NCBI GenBank assembly: GCA_026388095.1
Contig: JAPLKL010000008.1
Location: 31,926 to 95,925 of the forward strand
Direction of reading: 5' to 3'
Source: Elusimicrobiota bacterium
GTDB lineage: Bacteria; Elusimicrobiota; Elusimicrobia; UBA1565; UBA9628
Length of the DNA stretch: 64,000 nucleotides
A program made the translations under genes and the position numbers. Below the pieces are notes generated by a model. The model was not told where the DNA came from and did not search any database. It saw nothing but the letters and a program-made list of their open reading frames with translations. Numbering within the stretch: the stretch's first letter is position 1; each line of letters opens with the position of its first letter. Positions 31,738-43,100 of the stretch are shown piece by piece.

Positions 31738-34700
31738 AGCCCGCTACCCTTGATGATCGCGATCTTGAAGAACTTGCGCTGCTTGCCCCACTGGACTTCA
31801 CCGATGTAAACGCCCGAGGCCACCACGCGGCCTCCGCTGTTCTTGCAGTCCCAGGGGAAGTAATAGGTTCCGTGGCCCGCCACCTGGCCCTGGTCTATCT
31901 TGCGCACCAGTTCGCCGTTGAGGTCATAGATCCGGATGTCCGTCTGTGCCGCATCGCCCACCGGCAGGGAGTAGCGGATCATGGTCCCGCTGAAGTCGGG
32001 GATGAGTCCTCCCGGATAAGCTCCCCAATTGAAGCGCGAGTCACCCTGGATGCCGGAATGGACCTTGCAGTCGGAAGGATTGGGGAAGTTGAAGGCGAGG
32101 ATCTCGGGCGTCTCCACCGTGCCGACAGCGGTGATCGCCGGCGCCCCGTCGAGGACCACGAAGGCGGAGAAGTGGTCCACGCTCACGGTGATGGTCTGGT
32201 TGAGCGGATCCAGGCGGCGGTTGGTGGTCTCCGCGACGAACCGTCCCAAGGTCGCGTTGTAGAAGTAGACGTTGACGTTGTCCGGGTTGACCGTGCTGGT
32301 CGAGAAGATGGTCAGGTAGGAGAGGGTCAGGTCCGCCCTCTGCTTGAGCTGGTGGCGGATGCCCGCGGGCAGGAAGATGTTATAGAAGGAGGAGATGGGG
32401 TTGGCGCCGCCCACCGTGCTCGTGGAATAGGTCAGGGCCCGGTAGGCTCCGATGGCCGCGGCCATCTCGGCCGGATAGGCCGAGAGGTTGGCGAGCGCCT
32501 TGACGCCGTCCGGAACGTAGCCCATGGTGCGCAGGGCCAGGGTCTTGGCCTGGTCCTGGCTCTTGCCCTTGCCCAGGCCGACCTCCAAGGTCCGGGTCGC
32601 GATCACGACTCCGGTCTCGGTCTCGCCTTTGGCGTCGGACTCCTCGAAGGAACCGGGCGGCAGATCCAGCTTGGCGCGCTCGGAGTTGCCGCTGGCCTCG
32701 TCGTCGCCCGTGGGCTCGAGCTCTATGGAACAGCCCTGGATGTTGGTGCACTTGGAGGTCGAATTGGAATCCTGGCCCGTGTAGAAGTCGAAGACCCGGC
32801 CGTCCGCGTAGGAGCGGCCCTGGAGCCGGCCCAGCCAGAAGTTGGTGTTGGGGTCGATCATCTCCTGTGCGTAGGCGGAGACGTGCAGGCTGAAGCTGAC
32901 CTCGTTGGTCACGGCGCGATAGATGACCGTGATGGAGCGCCGGTCGGAGGCCATCTTCTTCTCCTGACCCAGCATCTGCCCGGTCCCGTTGGGAGCCGTG
33001 AAGTTCTGGCCCTTGGAGTCGCAGGTCGAGACGGAGACGATGAGGTCGAGGTTGTCATCCGAGTCGAGCTTCTTGCGCAGCCCCTTGTTGCAATCGATCT
33101 TGATCTGGAACTGGTTGTTGCCCAAAGACTTCTTCGACGCGGGCACGCAGTCCAGGTCCGGGGAGACGTAGGTCAGATTGAGGCTCTTGGTCGCGGTCGA
33201 CTCGACCGCGGCGAAGCTCGCCACGGCCGGCTTGCCGTTCGGGTCCAGCGGCTGGATGATGCTGCCGCCCTTGTCCTTGGGCAGGATCATGATGTCGTAG
33301 TCGATGCCGGGCTTGAAGCCGGAGATGGAGTAGGAGTTCACGGTCTTGGCCACCGGGTCGAAGTCCACCGAGCCCACCACGTACTCCCGCACGTACTTCT
33401 TCGTAGCCGGGTCGACGGTGAACTTGGCCGCGGCGATGCCGCCGACCTCGCTGTCGTTGGGCGCGGTGTTGTCGAACTTCACGATGCTGCCGGAGAGCGA
33501 CGCGCCCCGCTGGAGCACGATCTGGTTGCCGGGCTGGACGCAGTCCGAGGTCCGGCTGCCGTCCGTGGCGTAGGTCTCGGCGTAGATGCTGCCGCGCAGG
33601 CTGGTGCTGCTCAAGACCACCGTGGCCTTGCACACCTTGTAGCCCAGGCTGGCCACGTTCATGGAGTAGTAGGTGGCCGTGGAGAGCCCCGCCACCTCGA
33701 CGTAGCCCGAGCCGTCGCTCGACTCCGCGATGTCGCCCAGGGGGTCGCTGAGCGGCACGGTCGGGTTGACGTTGTCCGCGCCGTAGGGCTGCAGATTGAC
33801 CGCGGCGGCCGGATAGCCGCGCTGGTCGCCGAAAGGATAGGAGAGCTGCCCGCCCGCGGCGGAATCGACCACCGTCACCTGCGCGGTCACCCCGGCCACG
33901 AGCGGCTGGAGCTGGAAGTCGAGCGGCGCGGTGGAGATGATCACGTTGCGCTTCGTGACCTGCGCGTAGCGCATGCCGTCCGAGGCGAGGTTGCCGTCGC
34001 GCGGGGCCACGGTCACGTCGAACTGGCTGGAGATCGCGGTGGCGACCCAGAGCGAATAGCCGCCCTGTCCGTTGGTCATGGTCACCACGTTCATCTGGGT
34101 GAAGCCGAACGAGGGCGAGGCGGTCAGCTTGAGCCCGCCCAGAGCCGCGCGCGTGACCGTGGAGAGCACCACGCCCGTCAGGGACTGGCCCTGGCTGAGC
34201 TGGATCACCCCGACGTCCATGAGCTGGCCCGGCTGGGGGGTCAGGCCGGAGCGCGTGACCGGAGCGTACATCTGGCTGCCGCCGGCCAGGAAGCTCGGGT
34301 CCCAGGTGAGCTGGGCCAGCCGGAGGTCATAGGTGACGCTGGGCAACAGCGGCCCGACCACGAAGGTCCCGTCCGCCTGCACCGGGCGCGCGGCCATGGA
34401 GGAGGCGGCCTGCGCGAAGCCGCCCTCCACCCACGGATTGGCCGCGGCCGTGATCTGGAAATTGGGAGCCAGCATGGTCGCGTTGTTGGCGTTGATGAGC
34501 TCCCCGGTGTTGGCGTCCTGCATCCGGCCCGTGAGGTAGGCCGCGCGCTGCATCTTGATGGGGTCCAGCGCGAGGTCCGACTGCAGGTCGAACTTGACCG
34601 GCCGTCCCACGTACTTGATGGGGTAGATCGTGCCGGCGGCGCTGAGGGTGTAGCCGGTGCCCGGAGGCAGGTTGGCGAAGCCGTAGGCGACCGCATTGGC

Positions 34701-37700
34701 CAGGATGCCGAGGTTGAGGTCCCCCAGGTACACCGTGGTGGAGCGCACGACCTCCTGCCGCTGGTTGCGGATGGTGACGTCGAAGATGCGCGCGTCCTGC
34801 AGCCCGTTGTCGAGCATGATCGAGCCGCTGAGCGAATGGCCGTCGCTCAAGGTCAGCGTCACGCTGGAGACGCTCGCGCGCGCCACGTTGACGATCTGGC
34901 CCATGGAGGGCACCAGCACCTCGCAGGTCGCGCAGGCGCGCAGGTCCAGGGTCCTGACGTAGTAGACGCCGGAGGGGACGTTGCTGATGGTCCAGGTCCC
35001 GGCGGAGGTCAAGAAGCCCACGCGCGAGGTCGCGGGGCTGAACACCGTGGAGATGGCCACCTTGAACTGGGATATCTCTTGCAGGACCGCGGTCACCCGG
35101 GCCGTGGTCGAGGACTTGTCGGTGGGATAGCCCGGCGGAGCGTAATTCGTGGCGTTGGCCACGAGGCTGGGGTTGGTGTTGAACAGGGGGTTGGTGATCT
35201 GGTTGTTGATGGACCCGGATATGGAGAACGTCACCAGGGAGAGGTCCATGGACAATGTCGTCGTCGAGCCGTTGACGACGGAGACGCGCTGCTTCTTGGT
35301 CTGGCCGGTGGTGCTGTAATAGGCGGTGAGGTCGTCGGTTTCCGTGCCCATCCCGGTCACGGTGAAGCTCGAAGAGATGTCGCCGGCGGCGCAGGGCCAC
35401 GGGCTGCCGCTGGGCTGGCAGGTGAAGTTGGGCAAGGTATTGGCGACCCCGATGTCGAACTGCCGGCCCACGTCCTCGGGGTGGTTGGCGGAGGCGATGG
35501 TCTGCCCCGCGAGGGTCACCTTGTCGAAATCCTTGTCGCCCAACAGGATGGCTCCCTGCAAGGTCCCGGAGGTGGTGGCGAAGGTGAAATTGGCGGTCCC
35601 CGGGGCCGCGACCACGGCGGGCTGCGTGCCCTGCAGCTCCAGCCTGGGCCCGCTGTGGCCGTCGACGCTCACGTAAAGCTGGTAGGTCGAGCCCGCGGTG
35701 AGGCCGCTGATGGTGCTGGTCGTGGACTCGTCGACGGGGCCGCCGGCCATGTAGAAATCGGTGGCGCCGAAGTCGAGCGAGCCCGGCGACCAGGCGCTGA
35801 CCCAGACATGCAGGTTGTCTCCCGCGGTGCTGCCTTTGAAGGTGATGGCGGCCTTGACGGAAGAGCCCACGTTGGCCCAGTCGTCGAAGTCCACGTGCGT
35901 CACGTCGCTGGAAACGAGGATGGTGATGGGCCCCGAGGAGATGGCGGGCAGGCCGTTGGCGTTGGCGCGCAGGAGGTAGGTCCCGGCGTCGAGGTTGGCG
36001 ACCAGATAGGTCCCGCTCGACTCTCCCGCGTACAGATACACCCCGCCCCCGCCGCTGGTGGCCGTGGCGGTCGTCAGCGGCACGGCGTTGACCGAGACGA
36101 ACATGCCGCCCGGGTTGGACAGCACTCGCACCCGGCCCGAGATGGAGCTCTTGCGGGCCAGGGGCGGCAGGGCCGGCGTCGTGCTCGTGCTCAGCGTGAT
36201 CAGGCCCTGGCTGATGAAGATGGCGGTCGACGAGGTGACGAAGCCCGGCAAAGAGGCCTGCACCGCGTAGGTCCCCTGGGCCAAGGTGAACTTCATGGAG
36301 GTGTGGGCGATGAACTTCTGCGCGCTCGCGTCCCACTGCCCGCCGTCGTCTAGGGTGCTCGTGCCGGCCGCCACGCGCAGCGGGGAGTAATAGGTCTGCT
36401 CGGCTCCGGCCGCGGCGCCGGAGGAGACGATCTGCAGGCTGCCCCAGGCGTCCGCGGCCTGCGTCGAGTAGCTCACGCTCAGCGACGGCTGCACCAGCAG
36501 GACAGCGGCGCGGTTCATGACGATGTCCAGGCCGCCCGCCGCGTTGCTGGAGCCCGCCACAGAGGACGTCAGGGCCGTGACGTTCTCGGCCCGGCCGGCC
36601 CTCATGGTCAAAGTCAGGAACCCGTCGAGAAAGTCCGCCCGGGTCAGGAACGCGTTGTAGGACCCGTCCGCAAGCCCCACCAGGAGGTAGCCCCCCGCGG
36701 AGTCGCTCAGGGCCGAGCCATTGCCCGCGGACCCGTAGACCTGGACGCGGGCGCCGGCCAGCGGCCGGTTGGGGGTCACTCCCCCGTCGAACAACTGGCC
36801 CGAGAGCTGCGGCATGCTCACCCCGATGACCAGCTGGTTGTTGTACACGCCGCCGCCCGCGACCTCGACGAGCCCGTAGTAGGTCCCGGTGGGCGCGCGG
36901 GCGCCGCCGTTGAGCCACGGGCTGTAGCGCCCGTCCCAGGCGATCTGGCCCGTGTTGGGCTGGCCGCTGCCCCAGCTCTCCCAGATCGCGGAGGGCGCGG
37001 CGCCGGCCGTCAAGGGCACGGAGCTGATGAGCACATGCCAGCTCTGCGCCGGGTCTCCCAGCGTGAAGTTGACGTAGGCCATGGCCGCGCCGCCGCTGAA
37101 GGGAGCGATGTTGGCCGTGGTCTGCCCGCGCCCGTAGGAGAACGTGGAGACGGAGACGTCGGTCAAGGCGTTGCCGGGCAGGACCGTCAGGCCGTAGTAG
37201 GAGGTCGCGGCCGCGTTCAAGCTGGAGGTCAAGGCGAAGTTCTTGCTTCCGACGGCCGAGGCCCGGACGAAGAAGGCGGCCGAGGACTGCCCGGTGGCGA
37301 ACTCCAGGGCCAGCGCCGGGGCGAAAGCCGGCCCGGTGGACAGGGTCACCGAGGCGTCCGGGACGAAGGTGCTGGCGGCCACGTCGAACTTCTGGCCGCT
37401 GAGCCAGGCGGTGACGGGCTGGGTGGCCGGGGTCTGATTGCCGCAGACATCGCGCGCCACCAAGGTCTGGGTGTCGGAGGGCACGCCGAAGGTGAGCGAG
37501 AGGTAGGGGTTGGACGGCTGCAAGGAAGCCGGCCTCCCCGGGCCGGCCTGCAGGGCGGGCGAGCCGGCCACCAGCGGCTGGATCGTGGCCGAAGCGGTCG
37601 AGGCGGACACCACCGTGAAGGTCTGCGTCGAAAGCACGCAGGGCACCGGCCCGGCGGTGTAGACGAAGACCACCTGCTGGCCCGCCTTGACCTTGCCGGA

Positions 37701-38693
37701 CAAGACGGTCACGAAGGCGGACACGGGAGTGGTGGAGACGGATGAGAAGCTGGTGGCCGAGGCGGTGCTGCTGAAGGTGATGTACTGGGCCAGCGGGGGC
37801 GGGAAGCCGGGCGGCACGCTGAAGCCGATGCGCCCGCTGGGCCGGATGCCGCTGGGCCCGGCCGTGTAGGTGATGGTGGCGCTGAAGACCTGCGCCCCGG
37901 CCGCGGCCGTGGAGGGCTGCAGCTCGGCTGAGCCCTCGCCCGCCGCCCCGCCCTCGCTCCAGCCGGGATCCTGTACGGTCAAATCGATGCCCGACACGGT
38001 GCCGGAGGAGGGGACGAACACGGCCTCTGCGCCCTGGCCGTGCGGGGCGTAGATGCCCGACGGGTCGGAGGGGTCGAAGACTCCCGTGCCCGCCGCGTCG
38101 AGCCAAGCCTTGACATAGTACGGCTGCGGCTGCCCGCCCGGCAGTTGCAGGTCATAGGCGCCCGTGCTCGCCAGGACCTTCACCTTCATGGGCTGGCCCT
38201 CGAAGGAAGAGTCGGCCCAGAGTTCCAAGTGGGGCGGGGCCACGGTGGCGGTGGCATAGGAGACCACGCCGGTCACGTGCACCCCGCCTCCGGTCGAGCT
38301 CAGGATCGCGAAATCATAGCCGCTCAGGCCCTGGCCCGAGGGCAGGAAGACGGGAGCCGCCGTGGGCGTGGAGCTGTAGGCGCCCCAGTCCTCGCCGGCG
38401 TCGCGCCTGCCGTTGTCGTTGACGTCCACGAATGCGCCGAGGTAGTAGGTGGTGCCGCCCGGCAGGCCGCTGAACAAGTAGGGCCCGGACGAGCCCTGCA
38501 GGGTGTAGGTCTGCAGCGGGACAGCGTCCGTGATGGTGGAGGTGGAGTACACCGCCACCAGGTCCTTTCCGCCCTGGCTGCCGGAATAGGTGACGGCGCC
38601 CGCCAGCGACCCCGGGATGAGCGCGCTGAGGCTCAGCCGCGCCGTGGCCGCGTCGTAGTCGTGGCCGTTGTGGGAAGCCCCGGCCACGACCAC
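31734..38693 (-). CDS. Giant secreted protein, 3' piece: Ig-like/carboxypeptidase-regulatory repeats and C-terminal sorting-like domain
   Basis: This is a 2,319-residue open frame beginning with a GTG at 38693 that is inside a longer reading frame. Its first residues (VVVAGASHNGHDYDAATARL) match an internal repeat of the 5' piece (VFVTGASSNSVGNFDAVTARL), so the true reading frame continues upstream. It contains many 70-100-residue beta-sandwich segments of the carboxypeptidase-regulatory type (SISGSINN..., SGSLAGAVTYSG...) and strings of 'ST' motifs. The last 100 residues (NFPNPSDCKVHSG, IRYSLPVGDAAQTDIRIYDLNGELVRKI, GRVVASGVYIGEV) resemble the FlgD-Ig/T9SS type-A sorting domain, so the protein is probably exported to the surface. 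No catalytic motif is evident. Confidence 0.8.
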   Translation of the reverse strand: MVVAGASHNGHDYDAATARLSLSALIPGSLAGAVTYSGSQGGKDLVAVYSTSTITDAVPLQTYTLQGSSGPYLFSGLPGGTTYYLGAFVDVNDNGRRDAGEDWGAYSSTPTAAPVFLPSGQGLSGYDFAILSSTGGGVHVTGVVSYATATVAPPHLELWADSSFEGQPMKVKVLASTGAYDLQLPGGQPQPYYVKAWLDAAGTGVFDPSDPSGIYAPHGQGAEAVFVPSSGTVSGIDLTVQDPGWSEGGAAGEGSAELQPSTAAAGAQVFSATITYTAGPSGIRPSGRIGFSVPPGFPPPLAQYITFSSTASATSFSSVSTTPVSAFVTVLSGKVKAGQQVVFVYTAGPVPCVLSTQTFTVVSASTASATIQPLVAGSPALQAGPGRPASLQPSNPYLSLTFGVPSDTQTLVARDVCGNQTPATQPVTAWLSGQKFDVAASTFVPDASVTLSTGPAFAPALALEFATGQSSAAFFVRASAVGSKNFALTSSLNAAATSYYGLTVLPGNALTDVSVSTFSYGRGQTTANIAPFSGGAAMAYVNFTLGDPAQSWHVLISSVPLTAGAAPSAIWESWGSGQPNTGQIAWDGRYSPWLNGGARAPTGTYYGLVEVAGGGVYNNQLVIGVSMPQLSGQLFDGGVTPNRPLAGARVQVYGSAGNGSALSDSAGGYLLVGLADGSYNAFLTRADFLDGFLTLTMRAGRAENVTALTSSVAGSSNAAGGLDIVMNRAAVLLVQPSLSVSYSTQAADAWGSLQIVSSGAAAGAEQTYYSPLRVAAGTSTLDDGGQWDASAQKFIAHTSMKFTLAQGTYAVQASLPGFVTSSTAIFISQGLITLSTSTTPALPPLARKSSISGRVRVLSNPGGMFVSVNAVPLTTATATSGGGGVYLYAGESSGTYLVANLDAGTYLLRANANGLPAISSGPITILVSSDVTHVDFDDWANVGSSVKAAITFKGSTAGDNLHVWVSAWSPGSLDFGATDFYMAGGPVDESTTSTISGLTAGSTYQLYVSVDGHSGPRLELQGTQPAVVAAPGTANFTFATTSGTLQGAILLGDKDFDKVTLAGQTIASANHPEDVGRQFDIGVANTLPNFTCQPSGSPWPCAAGDISSSFTVTGMGTETDDLTAYYSTTGQTKKQRVSVVNGSTTTLSMDLSLVTFSISGSINNQITNPLFNTNPSLVANATNYAPPGYPTDKSSTTARVTAVLQEISQFKVAISTVFSPATSRVGFLTSAGTWTISNVPSGVYYVRTLDLRACATCEVLVPSMGQIVNVARASVSSVTLTLSDGHSLSGSIMLDNGLQDARIFDVTIRNQRQEVVRSTTVYLGDLNLGILANAVAYGFANLPPGTGYTLSAAGTIYPIKYVGRPVKFDLQSDLALDPIKMQRAAYLTGRMQDANTGELINANNATMLAPNFQITAAANPWVEGGFAQAASSMAARPVQADGTFVVGPLLPSVTYDLRLAQLTWDPSFLAGGSQMYAPVTRSGLTPQPGQLMDVGVIQLSQGQSLTGVVLSTVTRAALGGLKLTASPSFGFTQMNVVTMTNGQGGYSLWVATAISSQFDVTVAPRDGNLASDGMRYAQVTKRNVIISTAPLDFQLQPLVAGVTAQVTVVDSAAGGQLSYPFGDQRGYPAAAVNLQPYGADNVNPTVPLSDPLGDIAESSDGSGYVEVAGLSTATYYSMNVASLGYKVCKATVVLSSTSLRGSIYAETYATDGSRTSDCVQPGNQIVLQRGASLSGSIVKFDNTAPNDSEVGGIAAAKFTVDPATKKYVREYVVGSVDFDPVAKTVNSYSISGFKPGIDYDIMILPKDKGGSIIQPLDPNGKPAVASFAAVESTATKSLNLTYVSPDLDCVPASKKSLGNNQFQIKIDCNKGLRKKLDSDDNLDLIVSVSTCDSKGQNFTAPNGTGQMLGQEKKMASDRRSITVIYRAVTNEVSFSLHVSAYAQEMIDPNTNFWLGRLQGRSYADGRVFDFYTGQDSNSTSKCTNIQGCSIELEPTGDDEASGNSERAKLDLPPGSFEESDAKGETETGVVIATRTLEVGLGKGKSQDQAKTLALRTMGYVPDGVKALANLSAYPAEMAAAIGAYRALTYSTSTVGGANPISSFYNIFLPAGIRHQLKQRADLTLSYLTIFSTSTVNPDNVNVYFYNATLGRFVAETTNRRLDPLNQTITVSVDHFSAFVVLDGAPAITAVGTVETPEILAFNFPNPSDCKVHSGIQGDSRFNWGAYPGGLIPDFSGTMIRYSLPVGDAAQTDIRIYDLNGELVRKIDQGQVAGHGTYYFPWDCKNSGGRVVASGVYIGEVQWGKQRKFFKIAIIKGSGL

Positions 38694-40182
38694 GGTGGCG
38701 GGGTCCAGGACCGCCAGGTCGACCCCAATGTCGTTGTTGTTGGCCGGCCCCGCGGAAGGTCGCGGATGAGACCAGGTGGAGTTCGGTGTCGTATTTCAGG
38801 ACCAGGTAGTCCACGCCGCCGGGGCCCATGCCCGAGCCGGCGACATAAAGAGCGCCGTCCGGCCCGGCCTTGATGGCCGCCGAGAAGCCGAGGCCGCTGA
38901 TCGTGTAGGTGGAGGATTTCCCGCTGTAGGCCAAGGTCGTGCCGTCGAATCTGCGCACCGCCAGCCAGGCGCCGGGGGTGCTCACGTCCACCAGGAAGAG
39001 GCTGTTATTGGAATAGGCGGCCATGCCGTCGAATAGCCTGGGCGCGGCCAGGCTGGTCACGTCCGCGGAGGCCAGCGGCGAGACCAAGCCCTGGTCGTAG
39101 CGAATGAGCAGCTTGGTCGCGGTCGGATACGTGCTGAGCTGGAGGGTGTAGATGTCGCCCGCTTCGTTCTTGGCGATGAAGCCGGCGCTGCTGTAGGCCT
39201 CCTGCTTGCTGGCCACCAGGCTCAAGTTAAGGTCGTACTTGGCCACGTAGTTCTTCTGGCCGGAGTTGCCGCCGTCGAGGTGAGCGTAGAGATAGCCCTG
39301 GGACACGGTCAGGGCCGTGGGATAGGGGTCGGTGGGCAGGCCGGAGCTCACGGCCGCGGTCGCGAGGCGCTGCAAGGACGGGCTGAACTTGACCAGGTAG
39401 TTCGGAGCGTGCTCCTGCCCCTGCTCATTGGTGTAGAGGTTGCCGCCCTCGTCCAGGGCGAAGGCCTCGCCGCTGCCGACGCCCAGCAAGGCCGCGGTGG
39501 CCAGCATCACGCCGGCGGAGTCGTACTTCACGATGCCCGAGAGCATCGGGTAGCCGAGGTTCGGGTCGGGGGTGGAGTGGAAGAGGACGTAGGCGAAGGG
39601 CCCGCCCACGGAGCTGGTGTCTACGAGCACGTGGTAGCCCAGCTCGTTCCAGCCCAGGGCGCTGGCGGCCAGCGCCCCGCCGGCGGCCGAGAACTGGCCC
39701 GTGAAGCTCAAGCCCGGCGCGCCTCCGTTGAAGGGAGTCAGGCCGAGGTTCACGTTGCTGCGGACCTGCAGGGCCGCGGTGACGGGGATGGTCGCGCCGG
39801 TGGCGGCGTAGGGCTCCCCGAAGTCCGCACGGCCGCTATGGTCGAGGTCCATCAGCGCGGCGAGCTGGTAGGGGGCCGGGCTGGTCGCGACCCAGAGGCT
39901 GTACGTCCCGGTCGAAGGCCGATCCACCTCGCTGTAGGGGTAGCCCGAGACGCTGGCCGTGGCGGCGAGGAGGACTTCGCCGTCGAGGGACGCTGCGATG
40001 GTCCCCTCGATCCGGCCGAAATCGAGGACGTTGATGTTGGCGTTGCTGGCCGTAGCGCCCGCCGCGAGGCGGAGCGGGGCCGACATGAACTTGCCGCCTC
40101 CGACGTGCAGGGAGCCATAGGCCCCGCTGGGCATGCCGGCGCCGTGGTCCGCGCAGCTGCCGTCGCCCAGCCAGGCCGTCAT
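38314..40182 (-). CDS. Giant secreted protein, middle piece (propeller-like repeat)
   Basis: This open frame of 622 codons carries meaningful sequence only from about 40190 to 38755; beyond 38755 it reads out of frame (Arg/Gly/His-rich, 'GAGQQQRHWGRPGG'). The good part starts '(TYY)MTAWLGDGSCADHG', contains a carboxypeptidase-regulatory-like segment, and then a beta-propeller-like unit (GLSFTGQFSAAGGALAASALGWNELGYHVLVDTSSVGGPFAYVLFHS...) closely similar to units in the 5' piece. It ends '...DTELHLVSSATFR'. It should not be treated as an independent gene. Confidence 0.65.
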   Translation of the reverse strand: MTAWLGDGSCADHGAGMPSGAYGSLHVGGGKFMSAPLRLAAGATASNANINVLDFGRIEGTIAASLDGEVLLAATASVSGYPYSEVDRPSTGTYSLWVATSPAPYQLAALMDLDHSGRADFGEPYAATGATIPVTAALQVRSNVNLGLTPFNGGAPGLSFTGQFSAAGGALAASALGWNELGYHVLVDTSSVGGPFAYVLFHSTPDPNLGYPMLSGIVKYDSAGVMLATAALLGVGSGEAFALDEGGNLYTNEQGQEHAPNYLVKFSPSLQRLATAAVSSGLPTDPYPTALTVSQGYLYAHLDGGNSGQKNYVAKYDLNLSLVASKQEAYSSAGFIAKNEAGDIYTLQLSTYPTATKLLIRYDQGLVSPLASADVTSLAAPRLFDGMAAYSNNSLFLVDVSTPGAWLAVRRFDGTTLAYSGKSSTYTISGLGFSAAIKAGPDGALYVAGSGMGPGGVDYLVLKYDTELHLVSSATFRGAGQQQRHWGRPGGPGPRHRGRGRGFPQRPRLRRGHGAAEPQRAHPGVAGGRRHLFRQPGRKGPGGGVLHLHHHGRCPAADLHPAGLVRALLVQRPAGRHHLLPRRIRGRQRQRQARRRRGLGRLQLHAHGGSRLPALGPGPERL

Positions 40183-43100
40183 GTAGTAGGTGTTAGGCCG
40201 GCGAAGCTGAAGGGGCCCTGCGCCGCGAGGGCCTGCGAGCTGTAGGTGACGGATGAGGGATAGATGTCCGGCGACTGCGTGGATATCGCCACGCAGAGCC
40301 TGCCCGGCTGGGTGCCCGAGTAGGAGACCGTGCCCTGGATGCCGCCGCCGCCGGAGATCTGGGCCTTCACGGTGTGCCAGGCCCAGTCCGTCCCGTCGAA
40401 GTCCCTGCCCGTCAACATCACCGTGGTCGAGCTCACTGCGGCGGCGCCGCCCATATAGGATTGGGCGGAGCCCGCCGGGAAGCCCTGGATCACTCCGCCC
40501 AAGGGATTGAGATACGCATCGAAGTGCTGCATGGCATAGTTCGGATCGCCGCCCAAGCCGATCGTCCCGTCCGGCAGGAGCAGCATCCCCCTGGGCAGCA
40601 GCGCGGGGGTGGCGGATGCGACGAGGCCCAGGCTGCCGTTGTATTTGGCCAGGTAGCCGGTGGTGCCGCTGGTGTAAGCGGCGTAGACGTTGCCGCTGGC
40701 CGGGTCGGCCGTCACGCCGGCGGAGCCTTCCGGAGACAGGCCTGATTGCGGCGGCACGACGGAGGAGATGAACACCGGCAAGGAGCTGAACCTCAGCACC
40801 GCCAGGGAATTGGGCTGCTCGTTGGACTCCCCGGGGGCCAGCGCGAGGAACACGTCGCCGCCGCCGCCGAAGCCCATGGCGCCGCCTCCGAGCTGGGAGT
40901 GCGAGGAGATGTCCGTGGAGGGGAGGCTCAAGGAGGTCTGGTTCGCGACCGAGAGGTCCAGGGGGTTGAGCTTGTAGAGGTCGAGCAAGAAGGGCGGGCC
41001 GAAGGAGTGGGCCGCGTACACGAAGCCGCCGTTGATGCCGACGATCTGACGGAACTCGTGCTCGCCGCCAGGCCCGCTGAAGTCACGGGAGGCCAGCTCT
41101 TGCAGGCTCGGGCTGTATTTCTTGACGAAGTACGTGCTGTAGGGCGGGGTGTCCGTCGAGGAATAGCCGGACAGGTAGAGGTTGCCCGAGCCGGGGTCCA
41201 AGGCGATGTTGTTGAATTCCCCCCCCCAGGACGCGGAGCCCGACACGGTAGTGGACGAGATCTTGTTGCCCAGCGAGTCGTAGCGCACCAGAACTCCGAG
41301 CGAGCGGCCCGTCGACGAGCTGGCGCCGGCCACGTAGACGTCGCCGGTGGCCGTGCTGACCACGACTCCGGCATTGAAGGGGGCGACGGGGATGAAGACC
41401 GCGCCGGAGGCATCGCTGAACAGCCCGCTGAAGGTCCCGCCGCCTGCGCCGCTGGCGGTTATATTGAGGCTGACGAGGGCGGCGTTGTTATTGGCTCCGC
41501 CGTAGGTGCCGCCCGCCGCGATGACGCTGTCCGGACCCGCCACGGCCAATCCGCCTCCGCCGCTGTCGTGGAAGGTCGCCGTGCCCAGCAGGACGAGGTT
41601 CTGGCCGTACTTCAGGACCAGCAGGCTGGGCCCGCCCGTCACCGGGCTGGAATCGGTCGTGACCGCGTACAGGTACCCGTCCGGCCCCGCGCGGAGCCTG
41701 GGCTGAGTGGCGCCGACGTTCGTGCGGGTCGACGAGATGCCGGTGTAGTTGAGGCTCGAATCGTACTTCCGGATATAGAGCTGGTTCTCGGCCGCGTTCA
41801 TGTAGGCCAGGTACACGGAACCGCCCAGCGCGGCCAGCGCCGGATCGAGGGTCGCGAACCCGGTGACCAAGGTGTCGTTGGACGGAGGGACGCCGTTGAA
41901 GCTGGGCGAGTACTTCAGCAGATGCCTGTCCGCGCCCGCGTCCTTCTCGTTGCTCGTGGAGACCACCACATAGAGGAATCCCTGCGCATCGACGGTGAGC
42001 GCTCCTGCGTAGCCTCCCGGGAGGCCCGTGTAGGTCGCGGTCGACAGAGGGACGAGGTTGGTGTTGTACTTGACCAGCGGCGCGGTCTCCGAGGCGTAAG
42101 CGCCGTAGAGATAAGCGCCGTCCGACACCATCTGGTTGCCGCAGACGCTGAGCGGTCTGGAGCTCACGAAGACGAGCTGGGGGCTGAACTTGCTGATCCA
42201 GCACTTCTCGCCCGGCTGCAGGTCCTGCCGGTCCCCGACATAGATGTTCCCGGTGCTGTCCATGGCGAACGCATTGTGCTCGGAGCTGTTTCCCGCCAGC
42301 GCGACGGAGCTCATGAAGACGCCCGTGTTGCCGTACCTGGCGATATGAGAGTCGTTGGGATGGCTGCCCGTGGGACTCGTGGTGGAGAGGAACAGCATGT
42401 GGTAGTAGGTCCCGCCGGACGTTATGGTGTCGATGAGGACCTGCGTGCCGCTGACGTTGAACCCCGGGGCCGAGACCACGGCGCCGCCGGAGAAGATGTT
42501 GCCGGTGAAGCTGAAGACAGGGCTGACGCTCCCGCCGCTCAGATCCAGCCGCGCGGTCACCGCGTCGAAATTGCCCACGCTGTTGGAGGAAGCTCCGGTC
42601 ACGAACACGGTCGATGAGTTCAAGACCGCCAGGCCCAGCGGCGAGTCCATGCCGTTGGCGGGGCCGTTGAAAGTGGCGGAAGACATGAGGTTGAGGGCGG
42701 GGTCGAACTTCAAAGCCAGGTAGTTCCCGCCGCCCGCGCCCGAGACCGTCCCGGCCAAGTAGAGGTTGCCGTCCGAGCCCGCGCGGATGGAGACCGCGCC
42801 CATGGCGCCGCTGGTGGTGAAGGTGGAAGAGAGCCCGGTATAGGCCAGGTTGGAAGCGGCGAACTGGCGCACCGCCACCCAATCGCCATGGGTGCTCGCG
42901 TCCACCGAGTAGATGTTGCCATTGGAATACGCCAATGTCTCAAGCGGGCCGGTGGCGCTGACCAGGCCGCCGACGTTCACGGAGGCCAGGACCGTGGTCA
43001 GCCCCGCATCGAATTTGCGCAGCAGCGTGGCAGCGGCGGCGACATGGGCCTGCGTGCTGACGAGCACGTAGATATTGCCCGAGTCATCCCGAACCGGGGC

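Noticed and set aside
31872..36353. 1,493-codon plus-strand open frame
   Set aside because: It is an antisense shadow of the giant gene; low-complexity Arg/Gly/His/Val composition, no signal or motif.
40179..40200. Programmed frameshift in the giant gene
   Set aside because: No slippery heptamer or downstream pseudoknot is evident, and two opposite shifts would be needed; errors or mutations explain it more simply.
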